Assembly: GCA_903847415.1 (NCBI GenBank)
Contig: CAINDR010000020.1
Location: forward strand, 1 to 39,678
Reading direction: 5' to 3'
Length of the DNA stretch: 39,678 nucleotides
Source of the DNA: Candidatus Falkowiibacteriota bacterium
Lineage (GTDB): Bacteria > Patescibacteriota > Patescibacteriia > Patescibacteriales > UBA12465
The notes below the pieces were generated by a model. It was not told where the DNA came from. It saw only the letters and a list, made by a program, of their open reading frames with translations, and made no database searches. Both the position numbers and the translations under genes were made by a program. Below are positions 1 to 10,010 of this stretch, one piece after another. The stretch's first letter is position 1, and each line of letters opens with the position of its first letter.

Positions 1-56
1 TTATTATATTATCCAATTTTTCTCGTTGTAATTGCATATATCTGGTGTCATGGCAA

Positions 57-109
57 TTCATAGGGTTTATATAATAAATAATAACTATTTATTATATAAA
101 CCCTATGAA
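57..109. repeat. Perfect inverted repeat: 24-bp arms (57-80 / 86-109), 5-nt loop (81-85)
   Basis: ttcatagggtttatataataaata-ataac-tatttattatataaaccctatgaa; arms are exact reverse complements; no adjacent U-tract on either strand. Confidence 0.95.
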
Positions 110-176
110 AAGTGTAAACCATTATGCTGCAGTGTTAACAAGAAAAATTTGACCACCACCTCCCAAGAGCTCTTTT

Positions 177-3100
177 CTAAGGAAAAGCTCGATAGAAACC
201 CCAATTATCGGTAATTTTAATCTTAATCTTTCTGGAAGTGGCTTGAGCGCCAGCACTATAACTATAGTTATGAGAAATCGCGTGAGGACTTTCTAGGTTT
301 GGATGATTATCCTGAGTATTAATTAGATCAATTTGGCCATCACCCCAATTAATTTCAATATCGCCCAAGGGTTGTTGGTTTTTGTCCACAATAGTATTAA
401 ATTTAAGAGTATAATAACCAGGAGTAACTAACCATTCACCAGGAGCAACTGCCGGCAAAACCGCAGAGCTGCCATTCCCTCGAGACAAACTAACATTTTT
501 AATCTCTGGCAAGATTGCACAGAAATCCGAATCACTACTAGGACTAAGCCCAAAATTATCATTATCTGCTGGTCGAGAAGAATTGTTGCAAAGCTTAATT
601 TGGTAGACATCCTTATACTTATCAGTAGATGTGGAAAAATAAGCGTCATATGAATAACGATCATCCAAATTATAACCTAAAGCTCCCCAAAGCCAAGCAT
701 TTTTCGTGCTTAAAAAGATATTTTTCAAAATATTCTTTTGTGGAGCATTTTTAAAATCAGTGTTCTCTGAGGCATAATTATAAGAAATACAAGGTCCATC
801 AGCACTGCAAGAAGCATTTGTGCCATCACCACTAACAGTTAAACAATTAACTGCGGGGGCTTTTTCACAATAACCAAGATACTTGCAGGACCCCAAAGAA
901 TCGCCATCAACAGTTTTGTCAAAACAACTATATGGACGACCAGCGAGCGGGCTTTTTTCCGTGCCAGAATTATTATTGTTATAATAATTTGTTCCAAACT
1001 TCACTGCAGTATTGCTTAGACTATTTAGAAAAGAAGCAGCACCATAAGGAGCAGTTGCCGAAATAACCGTTTGACCAAACTTTTTAGCGAATAAACTAAA
1101 TGAACTCGAAGCGTTGTAACCAAACTCTTTAATTACTGGAAAGAAACTTGGTGAAGTGGAGGTGGCATAATCTGGATTAAAGATTCGGTCCATCCAAGGT
1201 TGCCCCTTGCCATCTTGATCCACAACTTGAACAAATTTATTGCAATGAGGGGTGAAGATTTCTTCGTCAGTAATACTTCCTACTCTGTTTGGATATTTTA
1301 ACCCTGCCTCAGTGGTTGGAACTGGGGATTGATTATGGTCAAAGACACGGATAGAGGTTTCTGAATATGGATATTTACAACCAGGAGCTTGACATCCAGG
1401 ATTTGAACTAGTGTCAGAGCCCCACAAATGTGGATCACGAACAACTAAATTGCCATCATATGGGTACCACCCATTAGTTCCAAAATTTGCACCATTTCCA
1501 AAAGAATCGCCACCAGCAGTTGTTAGTGTCACAGGAATAACTGTTATATCAACTAATTTCCCATTCAATGGAAGAGGAATACACATCACATCATATCCAT
1601 GCCATCCCCAAACAACTGCGGCAAAATAAGAAAGCGGTAGATCAGTTGGTTTATTTGGTTCACAGTATTGCCTAACAAAATTTTTATTAATATCCATTGG
1701 ATAATAACCATAGTTAGATCCAGAAGTATTCACATTAAAAAAAGCTCCGTTAAAAGGCCGACCAGAGTCATACCCTAAAAAGAAATGATTGTAATCACAA
1801 AGATTTTTACCCAAAGAAATAGATTCTTGTGTATCAAAATAACAATAAACTCCATCACTATAATTTTCAACTCCAGGTGATAGCTGTGTCGCACTACCTG
1901 AACCTGTATACCAGAAGTCTTGCCAATATCTTCTTGAAAACTCCCTCTTCTCCACTAAATCAAACTGGGCATTGGCCTCGGCACAATAATACAAAGGATA
2001 AACTCCACCTCTGCCAGCATAGCTTGTGCTCTTAATGTTTAGATTGGAAGAAACAATATTTTCTAATGGCAACCATTGCAAGCAAACTCCTGGATTCAAA
2101 GGATCATGTTGCAAACAATATCCCTCCCAACCATTCTTCACTACATTGGAATCACGACTAGTGCAAGTCAAACTAGCACTATCCTCGGTCGGATACATCC
2201 GACATTCTTTGGCTAGATAATTTCCTTGATCATTAGTATTTTGAAAATCGTTAATCTTCAAAACTGGCTCAATCTTAATATCATCATAATAAACAACCCC
2301 ACTACCATTACCAGTTGCCGTCTTTGTTGTGCCGAAAGTGATCGCTACTACTGGCTTACTGACTTTAATTCGATGAACAATTCTCTGCCACCCCCGACTT
2401 GTATCTTTAAAAGACTGCAAAACATTAGAAATATTACTGTCATCTAGCACTTTAACCATTGATTGCAAGCCAGACAAATTATCGGTATTAACCAAATAAC
2501 TCAAATAATATTCTTTATTTGGTGTGAGATTAACGCCTTTTTTTCCTAACATTTTTCCGTTAGCACTATCAATCCCTACAAAAGCTTTGCCTTCAGCTGG
2601 ATAAGAGACTCCGCTTTTCTTACCAGCGACTATTGGCGTTGGCTCATCAATCAAAACATAATCCCCAGCTGGCGCTGATGGGTTTGTATAATCTGGTGCC
2701 GTTACACTAGATGTAGAAGTTGGAGCGTTATTAGCAAACCACGTCTTAAAATCAAAAGGAGTAAGATTATTTTCAAAGTTAATTGCGAAATCAATCTTTT
2801 CACCAACTTCCTTCATGTTGGCAATATTATAAGCGTTCAGCAAACTATAGCCGGTGGCATTTTTATCTTGAGCATAATTAAAGACATGGGTCGAAGTGGC
2901 ACTACCCACAAAATTTCCACAACCACCACCCTCAGTGAGCTTGTCGCATTCATTCAAGGCATAACAGGTTTCCATTCCTGTTTTGTCATCTTTCACTGCT
3001 GTGGTGCAAGCCAACCAACGACTACAAACTCGATTCGGTGTCACCTTCACAACAACGTTAGCATTACAATTAATGGAATTTGCCGAACAAGCCACTGGCG

Positions 3101-6100
3101 AAGTGACTGAATTTAAACTGGCAAAAGCATTATAGGATAAAGGAGAGATTTGTCCTTTTGATCCATTGTTGGCACGATTATTAAATAGAACACAACCATT
3201 ATCAAAATCGACCTTCGAGTTACAAGATTTCAAATCAACATTGCCCTCTTTCTGGTATTCCACTACCGCTTCACGAACTTCGATTAATTTAGCTGGCTTG
3301 AATACTCCGCCGGTAGGCGTGGAATAGACATGACAAATTGAATTATATTTTGGAATAAAATAAACACCAATTCCATCGGGCAACTTGATTGTGGAAGTTG
3401 CTGTGCTAGAAATCTGGTTATCGGCTTGCAAAATATTAATTACCGAAGAACTAGCAAAATTATCACAAACAATTCTTTCCGCCCCCGATTGAGGCCCCGA
3501 TTGATCAGGTCGAACACTGCGAGCAAGATAAAGTTTGTGAGCATTTAAATAAATATCTTGTGAATAACCAGTTATCGTTGACGTTGCCCAGTTATCACCA
3601 ATTGTCCCATTATTATCAAGATCGTCAAAAGTTGGGTTCAAGACTAAATTTGGCGAAACCGCACTCGTAGAATCAATGTATTCCGAACAACCAGAAGCCG
3701 CAATTTCGCAGACACCAGCATCTTGTGAGGGTTGAGGAGCGCCTGCTCCAGTGTTTCCGATTGTCTTGGAATAAGAAACATCGCAAGGATGATCAGTGGT
3801 ATCAAGAACACAAGTTGAACCACTAAGACAATCACTATCAGAAGCACAAAGCGCTTCAGTGCCACTTACTACCCCATTTGGACCACATCTTTTCACTGGT
3901 TCTTTAAACCAACTCATCGACTGACTAGTACTACCACTTCCCGCTCGATAGCGACAAGCATTTCCATCTGGATTTCTAAAGAAAGATTTTCCTGCCTTCG
4001 AGTCGAAAAAGGTTTCACAACCAACAGCGCTTGCTTCACAAAGAGTTCCGCTTACACCTTCATAGTTGTCTGGATTATTTTTCAAGAAAACATCCGAGAA
4101 GAAAAGGTTGGTGCCAACTTTTTTCCCCTCACCAAGACGACTACAACCAAGATTATCAACAGAACATTCTTTCTCTGGATTAAAAATGGCATAAATCATC
4201 CGATCACCCAAAACATTCACAGTACTACTAGCAAAAGATTGTACAAATGGTGATTTTGAATTTCTTGTATCAATCATCGCCTCACAACCAGCTGAAGATT
4301 CATCGCATAAACTACTAAACTGACGAAGATTGTGAGAAACACCAAGCGGATCCTGATAAGCACTACAACCAAGATTATATTCTGCACCCCGATATTCATC
4401 ATTCAAATCATAATAACAAACATCATCAGTCAACCAAGAATCTTTAATCAAATAATAACGATCGGTTACCTCCGTTAAGACGATTGAATCTAGATAAATT
4501 GTGTCTTCAGAGCTGAGAACAAATTTTTCCCCTGCTTCAACCCGATGATTTAAGACTGGCAAACTTACCTGATAAACCTTCCACTCCACATCATCGATTT
4601 CAATTGAAGTGTTGGTATCAATACCGCTATTAAAGACGGCCTGGGTACCGCTAGCGTTTTCAAAATAAACCGAAAGATTTGCTCCCTGGTTACTTGCTTT
4701 GGCCAAAAATTTCAAATAATAAGCGGAACCATAACTAACATCCATCCTCATGTTTGCAGTCAAAGTGGCAGCAGTGGTGGCGTCTAACTTTAAGGAATGA
4801 CCATTTTTATTAGTTGAAATAGTGCTAGTCGCTCCGCCAACAAAAGGATTCACTGGATTTTCAAAATCATAAGTCGCAACATTGTTAACGTTGTTACCAT
4901 TATTGCCATTATATTCACGGCAACCTCTTTCTGCTTCCGAGCAAGAAGCACTTTGACTAGGCAAAGCTTTAAAGATACAAGTTGAGCTAGCAAAAGAACC
5001 GCCATTATTTGAACATTCGCTAGCAGTAACTGTTTCGTCTAAGCGTAATTTTCGACATTCCGAAGAGCAAGAAATAGTTTTGGAATAAAGATGATAAGAA
5101 ACTCCACCCGCTTTGTTGTAGAATTGACGACAATCTGGATTCGCATCTGGATCACCAACTGGCAACTTGAAAATTGCTTCGTTACATTCACTGCTATCGT
5201 CAGCAAAAACTTTTGGTGACATCGTTTGACCAGTGCTGGAAGCAACCAAATTAAAAGACTTCAACTGATAACCATTTTCCCCTTCTCCACTCCAAGAATA
5301 GAAAACTCCACAAGAGTTATCCGGTTGGACACAACGACGAAGAGCTGAATAATATTCATTATTTTCCCCTCCCTGAGCGACCTCATCAAGATTGGTGAAG
5401 CGAGAGCAACCAGCAGAAGCAGCTGAACATTTTGTGGCTGAATTTGGAATAAAATAATTTACTGAAACATCTTGGAAATTAGTCTTTCTTTGAACATAAG
5501 AATCATAACCAACGCAAACATCTGGACAATACTCATCAAAATTAACTTTTGCGGTCAAAGAGAAACCATCTCGATCAGAAAAAGTCTGGCAACCAACCTC
5601 ATCTTTATTACAAAGACGAGCAAAGTTATTGCAAATATCAGGTGCATTATCTTTCAGGCGATAATCCTTAACACCACTAGCAAAAGGATTTTTATAACAT
5701 AAACTTGCTAAATAATCCGGGATTAACTTTTCATTGGTTACTACTGGTTTGTCATTCACTAAACTATCACCATAATTTGACCAAGCAAACCCAGCGCTTC
5801 CTGCTCCGCGGTTATTAGCCTCTAGCTTAATTTTTCGGAGGGAGAAATTATTAGTGCCAGTCACTGAAAAATTAAGAGAACCAATTTCATCACTTGGGCG
5901 AGCAGTTAAGGAAATGGATTGCCATTCACCAGTACCATCAAACGTCTTACTGACTGAATCTGGTGCTCCTAAAGTTAAAGTGATACTTTGACTAGTTCCT
6001 AAATAAACTTCAGCACTCAAAGTATAATAATAACCACTAATGACAGTGCTGTTTTCCGGAATTACTGAGAAAGTGCCATCAGAAACTAAGCTCACATTGC

Positions 6101-8480
6101 TACCAGTAGTAGTGAGAGATAAAGCTTTCCCTGATCCTGAACCACTTACCACGCTATCACTAGTCACAACCTTCACAGATCCGCCATTAACCTGCCAGTG
6201 ATTATTCAAAATTCCACTAGCAGTAGAGGTTGAGCCCATTGGGTCTGCAGAAAAATCACTATTAAAAACAAGATTATCGCCCCAAGTTGGCTTCACTCTC
6301 ACCAAAGAACGACAACCTTCACTACTAGCGTCACAAGTTGCCGCTTTATCGTTCAAGAAGATGCTATAAGCATTATTTCCTGACCAAGAGATAGTGTTTG
6401 TTGTTGAGGTATAAGAACCGAAAGTTGAATATTGACGACAACCGGAGTTGCTATCATCACAAGAGCCGTAATCAAGGGTGTTTTTTAAATAGGAAATACT
6501 ATTCCCTTTTTGATCAGAAAAAGTTTCACAACTATTGTAGACTGCTTCGCAAGAATCACCATTAAAATTCCAAGTACGACGATCAGCGGTGCAATACCCC
6601 CAAGCATCACAAACCCCGTTAACTTCATTGATACAAGTTCTTTCGTCAGCACAATAATCATCAGCCCGAGAGATTGTGAGATCAGAAGCGGGACTGGTTG
6701 TGCCAGTTTGAAAAGGAATCATTGATAAAATTTGATTGCCAAAACCAGACTTTGCGCAACGAGTTTGAGGCGCCTTCAAAACCCAATTTGGATCAATCAA
6801 ACCGCGACACCAAGCCTGATTTCCCTCAATAGCTGGATTTTTGAAAGTCGCATATTGATCACTATCACTGAAACAAGAAATCATATCGCCTAAAGTGGCG
6901 ACTTTATTTTCCTGTGCTGCTTTTCTAATTGCTTCCTCCCAACCAACTGGAATAATTCTAAATTTTCTTAAAATCATTGCGTTGCGCAAGGAATATTTTT
7001 CATTGTAATCAAAAACTTTGCTATCAGCACTCAAAACACCAGACTTATTCAAAGATCCATCTTGAAGAGCTTGTCCAACTGTCTTCTGAGAAGAAATCGC
7101 TTCCATGAATTTACCATCAATAACACATTCATTCGGAGCAGGATTTTTTTGATCAGTGCAAACTGCTAATTGTCCAAGAATATCGTAATCAACTTGTTCT
7201 TTAAAATTTGGCGCAAAAGTCTCCATTAAAGCTTGTTGATTAGCAAGATAATCGTAAGAACCAGATCTATTACCATCAACGACAAAATTAGTGCCACCAC
7301 CAGTAGATGAGCCCCCTTCTAACTTGTTCATCCAGCGGTCAAAGGCGGTTTTTGCCATTTGATTTAAAAATATACCAGCAGCGTCCATAAAAACATCGCC
7401 AGTAAAAGTCCCCATGTTACTGATATATCCTTGTTTGGCAATTTCAGCGTCCGTCTTAGCTTTATCTGGAAGACCCTTAATTTTTCCACCAATGTTTGTT
7501 GGATCAATCCAACCACCCTTACCAAGTAATTGCACCCTCCCTTTATCCGCACTAAGACCAACCACCTCCATCATGCTAGTATTAATTTCTAAAGCTGCGC
7601 TAAGATCGGAAGATTGGACATCAAACATGTTTCGCAAAGCGCTATAAAAATTTTTATTTTTTTCTTCTTTTGTGAGTCCCGCGCCAGTTAAATCTTCATA
7701 AGCGCCCTTCACATCCCAAGCTTTTCTCATGTCTGACCAAGCACAATTTGGTCGAGATGGTCTATTTTGATTTACTAGGCCAAGAGAGATTTTCATTCTC
7801 ACGTTCAATGAAGGGGCGCAAAGATTCAAACTTGTTTTTTGCTTACCGCTAGCTGCCGCTCTATTGTTATTGGTGAGAGTATTTGTATAATTTGATTTAA
7901 CAGTGGTTATGCAATCAGTCATGTCCTTAAAGCAAGAATTTGAACATTTTTCTTTCGCAGCATTCATTTCATCAATAACGTTTGGAGAAAGTGGTCCGGT
8001 TGGATTATTATTACAAGTTTTATAACAACTATCGTAAAGATTCTCGCAATTCTTATCACCTCGTTCCCTTGCCTGCTCAGCTTTAATATCCCCCTCAAAA
8101 CTTGCCGCAAAACCTTCAATAAACTGCCCAGCAGCTTCATCACTAATTTCTGAAATATAATCACCTGGATTGGTGATAAAAAGAGGTTTTTGTCCTTGCC
8201 CCCCAGAACCAGCCCAGGTTGCAGCATCATAGGCAACTTTATTCAAAGCGGTACGAAGAGTTGATTGAAAAGCGCGAGAACCTGCTTTTTGAAGTAAAGT
8301 CTTGTTAGCATTCCAAGTTTTTTGTAAAAAAGTCCAAACCTGTCCAGGAATATCAGTGATAACCTCGGTAGGAATTGCTTTGGCTGGTGGCGCAAAAACA
8401 AAAAAAGAAAACAAAACAATCACTATTGAAATCAAAGAATTCTTAACGCGACCCTTTGGACGGGAAAAATTAAAACGCAT
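177..8480 (-). CDS. Giant (2767 aa) secreted Cys-rich repeat protein with jelly-roll/CBM-like segments and a PKD-like C-terminus; putative surface adhesin
   Basis: Uninterrupted ORF; N-terminal signal/TM segment (NSLISIVIVLFSFFVFAPPAKA); repeated C-x5-GC-x2-[FYLM] motifs; segments such as NLVFNSDFS...GEWQSISLTA...FSLRKIKLE typical of carbohydrate-binding jelly rolls; end GDIEINWGDGQ...HNYSYSAG is PKD-like. Confidence 0.85.
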   Translation of the reverse strand: MRFNFSRPKGRVKNSLISIVIVLFSFFVFAPPAKAIPTEVITDIPGQVWTFLQKTWNANKTLLQKAGSRAFQSTLRTALNKVAYDAATWAGSGGQGQKPLFITNPGDYISEISDEAAGQFIEGFAASFEGDIKAEQARERGDKNCENLYDSCYKTCNNNPTGPLSPNVIDEMNAAKEKCSNSCFKDMTDCITTVKSNYTNTLTNNNRAAASGKQKTSLNLCAPSLNVRMKISLGLVNQNRPSRPNCAWSDMRKAWDVKGAYEDLTGAGLTKEEKNKNFYSALRNMFDVQSSDLSAALEINTSMMEVVGLSADKGRVQLLGKGGWIDPTNIGGKIKGLPDKAKTDAEIAKQGYISNMGTFTGDVFMDAAGIFLNQMAKTAFDRWMNKLEGGSSTGGGTNFVVDGNRSGSYDYLANQQALMETFAPNFKEQVDYDILGQLAVCTDQKNPAPNECVIDGKFMEAISSQKTVGQALQDGSLNKSGVLSADSKVFDYNEKYSLRNAMILRKFRIIPVGWEEAIRKAAQENKVATLGDMISCFSDSDQYATFKNPAIEGNQAWCRGLIDPNWVLKAPQTRCAKSGFGNQILSMIPFQTGTTSPASDLTISRADDYCADERTCINEVNGVCDAWGYCTADRRTWNFNGDSCEAVYNSCETFSDQKGNSISYLKNTLDYGSCDDSNSGCRQYSTFGSYTSTTNTISWSGNNAYSIFLNDKAATCDASSEGCRSLVRVKPTWGDNLVFNSDFSADPMGSTSTASGILNNHWQVNGGSVKVVTSDSVVSGSGSGKALSLTTTGSNVSLVSDGTFSVIPENSTVISGYYYTLSAEVYLGTSQSITLTLGAPDSVSKTFDGTGEWQSISLTARPSDEIGSLNFSVTGTNNFSLRKIKLEANNRGAGSAGFAWSNYGDSLVNDKPVVTNEKLIPDYLASLCYKNPFASGVKDYRLKDNAPDICNNFARLCNKDEVGCQTFSDRDGFSLTAKVNFDEYCPDVCVGYDSYVQRKTNFQDVSVNYFIPNSATKCSAASAGCSRFTNLDEVAQGGENNEYYSALRRCVQPDNSCGVFYSWSGEGENGYQLKSFNLVASSTGQTMSPKVFADDSSECNEAIFKLPVGDPDANPDCRQFYNKAGGVSYHLYSKTISCSSECRKLRLDETVTASECSNNGGSFASSTCIFKALPSQSASCSEAERGCREYNGNNGNNVNNVATYDFENPVNPFVGGATSTISTNKNGHSLKLDATTAATLTANMRMDVSYGSAYYLKFLAKASNQGANLSVYFENASGTQAVFNSGIDTNTSIEIDDVEWKVYQVSLPVLNHRVEAGEKFVLSSEDTIYLDSIVLTEVTDRYYLIKDSWLTDDVCYYDLNDEYRGAEYNLGCSAYQDPLGVSHNLRQFSSLCDESSAGCEAMIDTRNSKSPFVQSFASSTVNVLGDRMIYAIFNPEKECSVDNLGCSRLGEGKKVGTNLFFSDVFLKNNPDNYEGVSGTLCEASAVGCETFFDSKAGKSFFRNPDGNACRYRAGSGSTSQSMSWFKEPVKRCGPNGVVSGTEALCASDSDCLSGSTCVLDTTDHPCDVSYSKTIGNTGAGAPQPSQDAGVCEIAASGCSEYIDSTSAVSPNLVLNPTFDDLDNNGTIGDNWATSTITGYSQDIYLNAHKLYLARSVRPDQSGPQSGAERIVCDNFASSSVINILQADNQISSTATSTIKLPDGIGVYFIPKYNSICHVYSTPTGGVFKPAKLIEVREAVVEYQKEGNVDLKSCNSKVDFDNGCVLFNNRANNGSKGQISPLSYNAFASLNSVTSPVACSANSINCNANVVVKVTPNRVCSRWLACTTAVKDDKTGMETCYALNECDKLTEGGGCGNFVGSATSTHVFNYAQDKNATGYSLLNAYNIANMKEVGEKIDFAINFENNLTPFDFKTWFANNAPTSTSSVTAPDYTNPSAPAGDYVLIDEPTPIVAGKKSGVSYPAEGKAFVGIDSANGKMLGKKGVNLTPNKEYYLSYLVNTDNLSGLQSMVKVLDDSNISNVLQSFKDTSRGWQRIVHRIKVSKPVVAITFGTTKTATGNGSGVVYYDDIKIEPVLKINDFQNTNDQGNYLAKECRMYPTEDSASLTCTSRDSNVVKNGWEGYCLQHDPLNPGVCLQWLPLENIVSSNLNIKSTSYAGRGGVYPLYYCAEANAQFDLVEKREFSRRYWQDFWYTGSGSATQLSPGVENYSDGVYCYFDTQESISLGKNLCDYNHFFLGYDSGRPFNGAFFNVNTSGSNYGYYPMDINKNFVRQYCEPNKPTDLPLSYFAAVVWGWHGYDVMCIPLPLNGKLVDITVIPVTLTTAGGDSFGNGANFGTNGWYPYDGNLVVRDPHLWGSDTSSNPGCQAPGCKYPYSETSIRVFDHNQSPVPTTEAGLKYPNRVGSITDEEIFTPHCNKFVQVVDQDGKGQPWMDRIFNPDYATSTSPSFFPVIKEFGYNASSSFSLFAKKFGQTVISATAPYGAASFLNSLSNTAVKFGTNYYNNNNSGTEKSPLAGRPYSCFDKTVDGDSLGSCKYLGYCEKAPAVNCLTVSGDGTNASCSADGPCISYNYASENTDFKNAPQKNILKNIFLSTKNAWLWGALGYNLDDRYSYDAYFSTSTDKYKDVYQIKLCNNSSRPADNDNFGLSPSSDSDFCAILPEIKNVSLSRGNGSSAVLPAVAPGEWLVTPGYYTLKFNTIVDKNQQPLGDIEINWGDGQIDLINTQDNHPNLESPHAISHNYSYSAGAQATSRKIKIKITDNWGFYRAFP
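3180..6560 (-). repeat. Protein-level Cys repeat array (C-x5-GC-x2-[FYLM], often followed by x-D-x-x-G-x-S)
   Basis: CDDSNSGCRQY, CDASSEGCRSL, CNKDEVGCQTF, CSAASAGCSRF, CSEAERGCREY, CDESSAGCEAM, CSVDNLGCSRL, CEASAVGCETF, CEIAASGCSEY in the translated ORF; degenerate copies SCEAVYNSCETF and CNSKVDFDNGCVLF. Confidence 0.85.
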
Positions 8481-8503
8481 AAATATTTATGAATAGTAAA
8501 AAA

Positions 8504-9067
8504 TTATTTTACAGTCGAACTAGTAATTGGTTCACTCGCTGACGGCAAATTACCACTTGCTTCGGAATTCGCCTGATTTTGCAAAGATTCTTGATAAACT
8601 TTCAAAAGATCTTCATCACTAATTTGTTCAAGCATTTTCTGATCAGCACCACTCTGGAGCATTAATGAACGCAAAGAAGTTGCGCTCACTCCACCAGTTA
8701 ACAATTTTTCCAGCTCTGCTTGTTTAGAATCACCAGTCATCACTGAAGGGTCTTGTTCGAAGTTAAGAGAGGGGTCGATGGTGTCACTTGAAGTAGCTAA
8801 TAAATAACCAGGAACCTCTAAATTTTCACTAGCCACTGGAGTGCCGGTAGCTGTGGCAGGATTCTCGGTCATTAAACTAGAAATATCATTTGCGCAATCT
8901 CCCGTCTGACAACCAAAAGTAACTTTCTGATTCTTCTTAGTTTGTCCGGTATCAAATGGCTTGTTCAATCGGGTTTTGAATTGCCAAGCAGCACCAAAAA
9001 ATATAAAAATCGCCACAAAACCCAAGGCAATAATGGCGACTTTTTGGTTTTTATCAAATTCTCGCAT
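8504..9067 (-). CDS. Hypothetical single-TM membrane protein (ORF opens at 9100; MREFDKNQK start preferred)
   Basis: TM helix VAIIALGFVAIFIFFGAAW, then a Ser/Thr/Glu-rich extracytoplasmic region with FGCQTGDCAND; lies between rsmA and the giant ORF, same strand, 23-bp gap. Confidence 0.65.
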   Translation of the reverse strand: MREFDKNQKVAIIALGFVAIFIFFGAAWQFKTRLNKPFDTGQTKKNQKVTFGCQTGDCANDISSLMTENPATATGTPVASENLEVPGYLLATSSDTIDPSLNFEQDPSVMTGDSKQAELEKLLTGGVSATSLRSLMLQSGADQKMLEQISDEDLLKVYQESLQNQANSEASGNLPSASEPITSSTVK

Positions 9068-9100
9068 AAGTAATAAATAAGGAAAAAATATTTGCCTCAA

Positions 9101-9940
9101 TTATACCATAATTCTTTTTAGTTCAGCAAATAATTCTTCCCAATTTTCCAAGCTTAAATCTTCAGCTCGTAATTTAAAATCAAAGTTGAGTTTACTAAAA
9201 ATTTCATCAATCTTTTTGCGCTCATCTCCTTTTAATTTAAGGCCTCCGCAAAGATTATTTTTCAACATTTTTCTTTTAGCGGCAAAACCAATTTTGGCTA
9301 AACGAAAAAATATTTTTTCCTCTTCGCGAGTATATTTAGTTTCTTTAATTTTAATTTTAAGAATTGCGCTATCCACTTTTGGTTCTGGCCAAAAGTTCCC
9401 TGCTTTTACTTCCTTAATAATTTCTGGATGACCATAAAATTGTACTGATAAAGCCAACATGCTCATCTCTGGAGCCTGAGCAACAATTCGTTCAACAACT
9501 TCTTTTTGCATCATCAGAACCATCATCTCCGGTTTGTTATTTGCTCCCAAAAAAGTTCTGAGCAAAATCGAGCTGATGTTATAAGGAATATTGGCAACAA
9601 TTTTGTATTTTCCCAAATCCTCCGGATTAAATTTCAAAACATCTTGATTCACAATTTCCACATTTTCAACTCCTTGAGAATCAATGCCAATTTTTAAAAC
9701 TTCTGCCAAGCGATCATCGAGTTCAACGGCAATCACTTTCTTGGCCTGTTTTGCTAATTTGGCAGTCAAAAAACCAAGACCAGGGCCAACTTCAACGATT
9801 GTGTCTTCGGGAGTAATTTCAGCGCTACTCACAATTTTGTCATAAATACTTTCAGTCACCAAAAAATTTTGCCCTTTTGACCTTTTGGGGCTAATTTCAT
9901 AAATACGACATATTTCTTTCATTTGCTTAAGAAGATCCAT
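9101..9940 (-). CDS. rsmA: 16S rRNA (adenine-N6,N6)-dimethyltransferase RsmA/KsgA
   Basis: SKRSKGQNFLV, VEVGPGLGFLTAKLA, VANIPYNISS motifs. Confidence 0.95.
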   Translation of the reverse strand: MDLLKQMKEICRIYEISPKRSKGQNFLVTESIYDKIVSSAEITPEDTIVEVGPGLGFLTAKLAKQAKKVIAVELDDRLAEVLKIGIDSQGVENVEIVNQDVLKFNPEDLGKYKIVANIPYNISSILLRTFLGANNKPEMMVLMMQKEVVERIVAQAPEMSMLALSVQFYGHPEIIKEVKAGNFWPEPKVDSAILKIKIKETKYTREEEKIFFRLAKIGFAAKRKMLKNNLCGGLKLKGDERKKIDEIFSKLNFDFKLRAEDLSLENWEELFAELKRIMV

Positions 9941-10010
9941 ATAAATTTAATATTACTGCTTTTCGTGTTTAAAGATTATCATACCCCGATTCCCAGGAAA
10001 CAACTAATAA

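Noticed and set aside
158-195. Hairpin around the giant gene stop (gagcttttc-cttag-aaaagagctc)
   Set aside because: Imperfect, partly coding and without a downstream U-tract on the minus strand; not called as terminator.
32-214. 60-aa + strand ORF at the left edge
   Set aside because: Runs through the 24-bp palindrome and into the antisense of the giant gene; no recognisable product.
428-8496. Many small ORFs antisense or out of frame to the 2767-aa gene
   Set aside because: Shadow ORFs; compositions reflect the complementary reading frame and no motifs are recognised.
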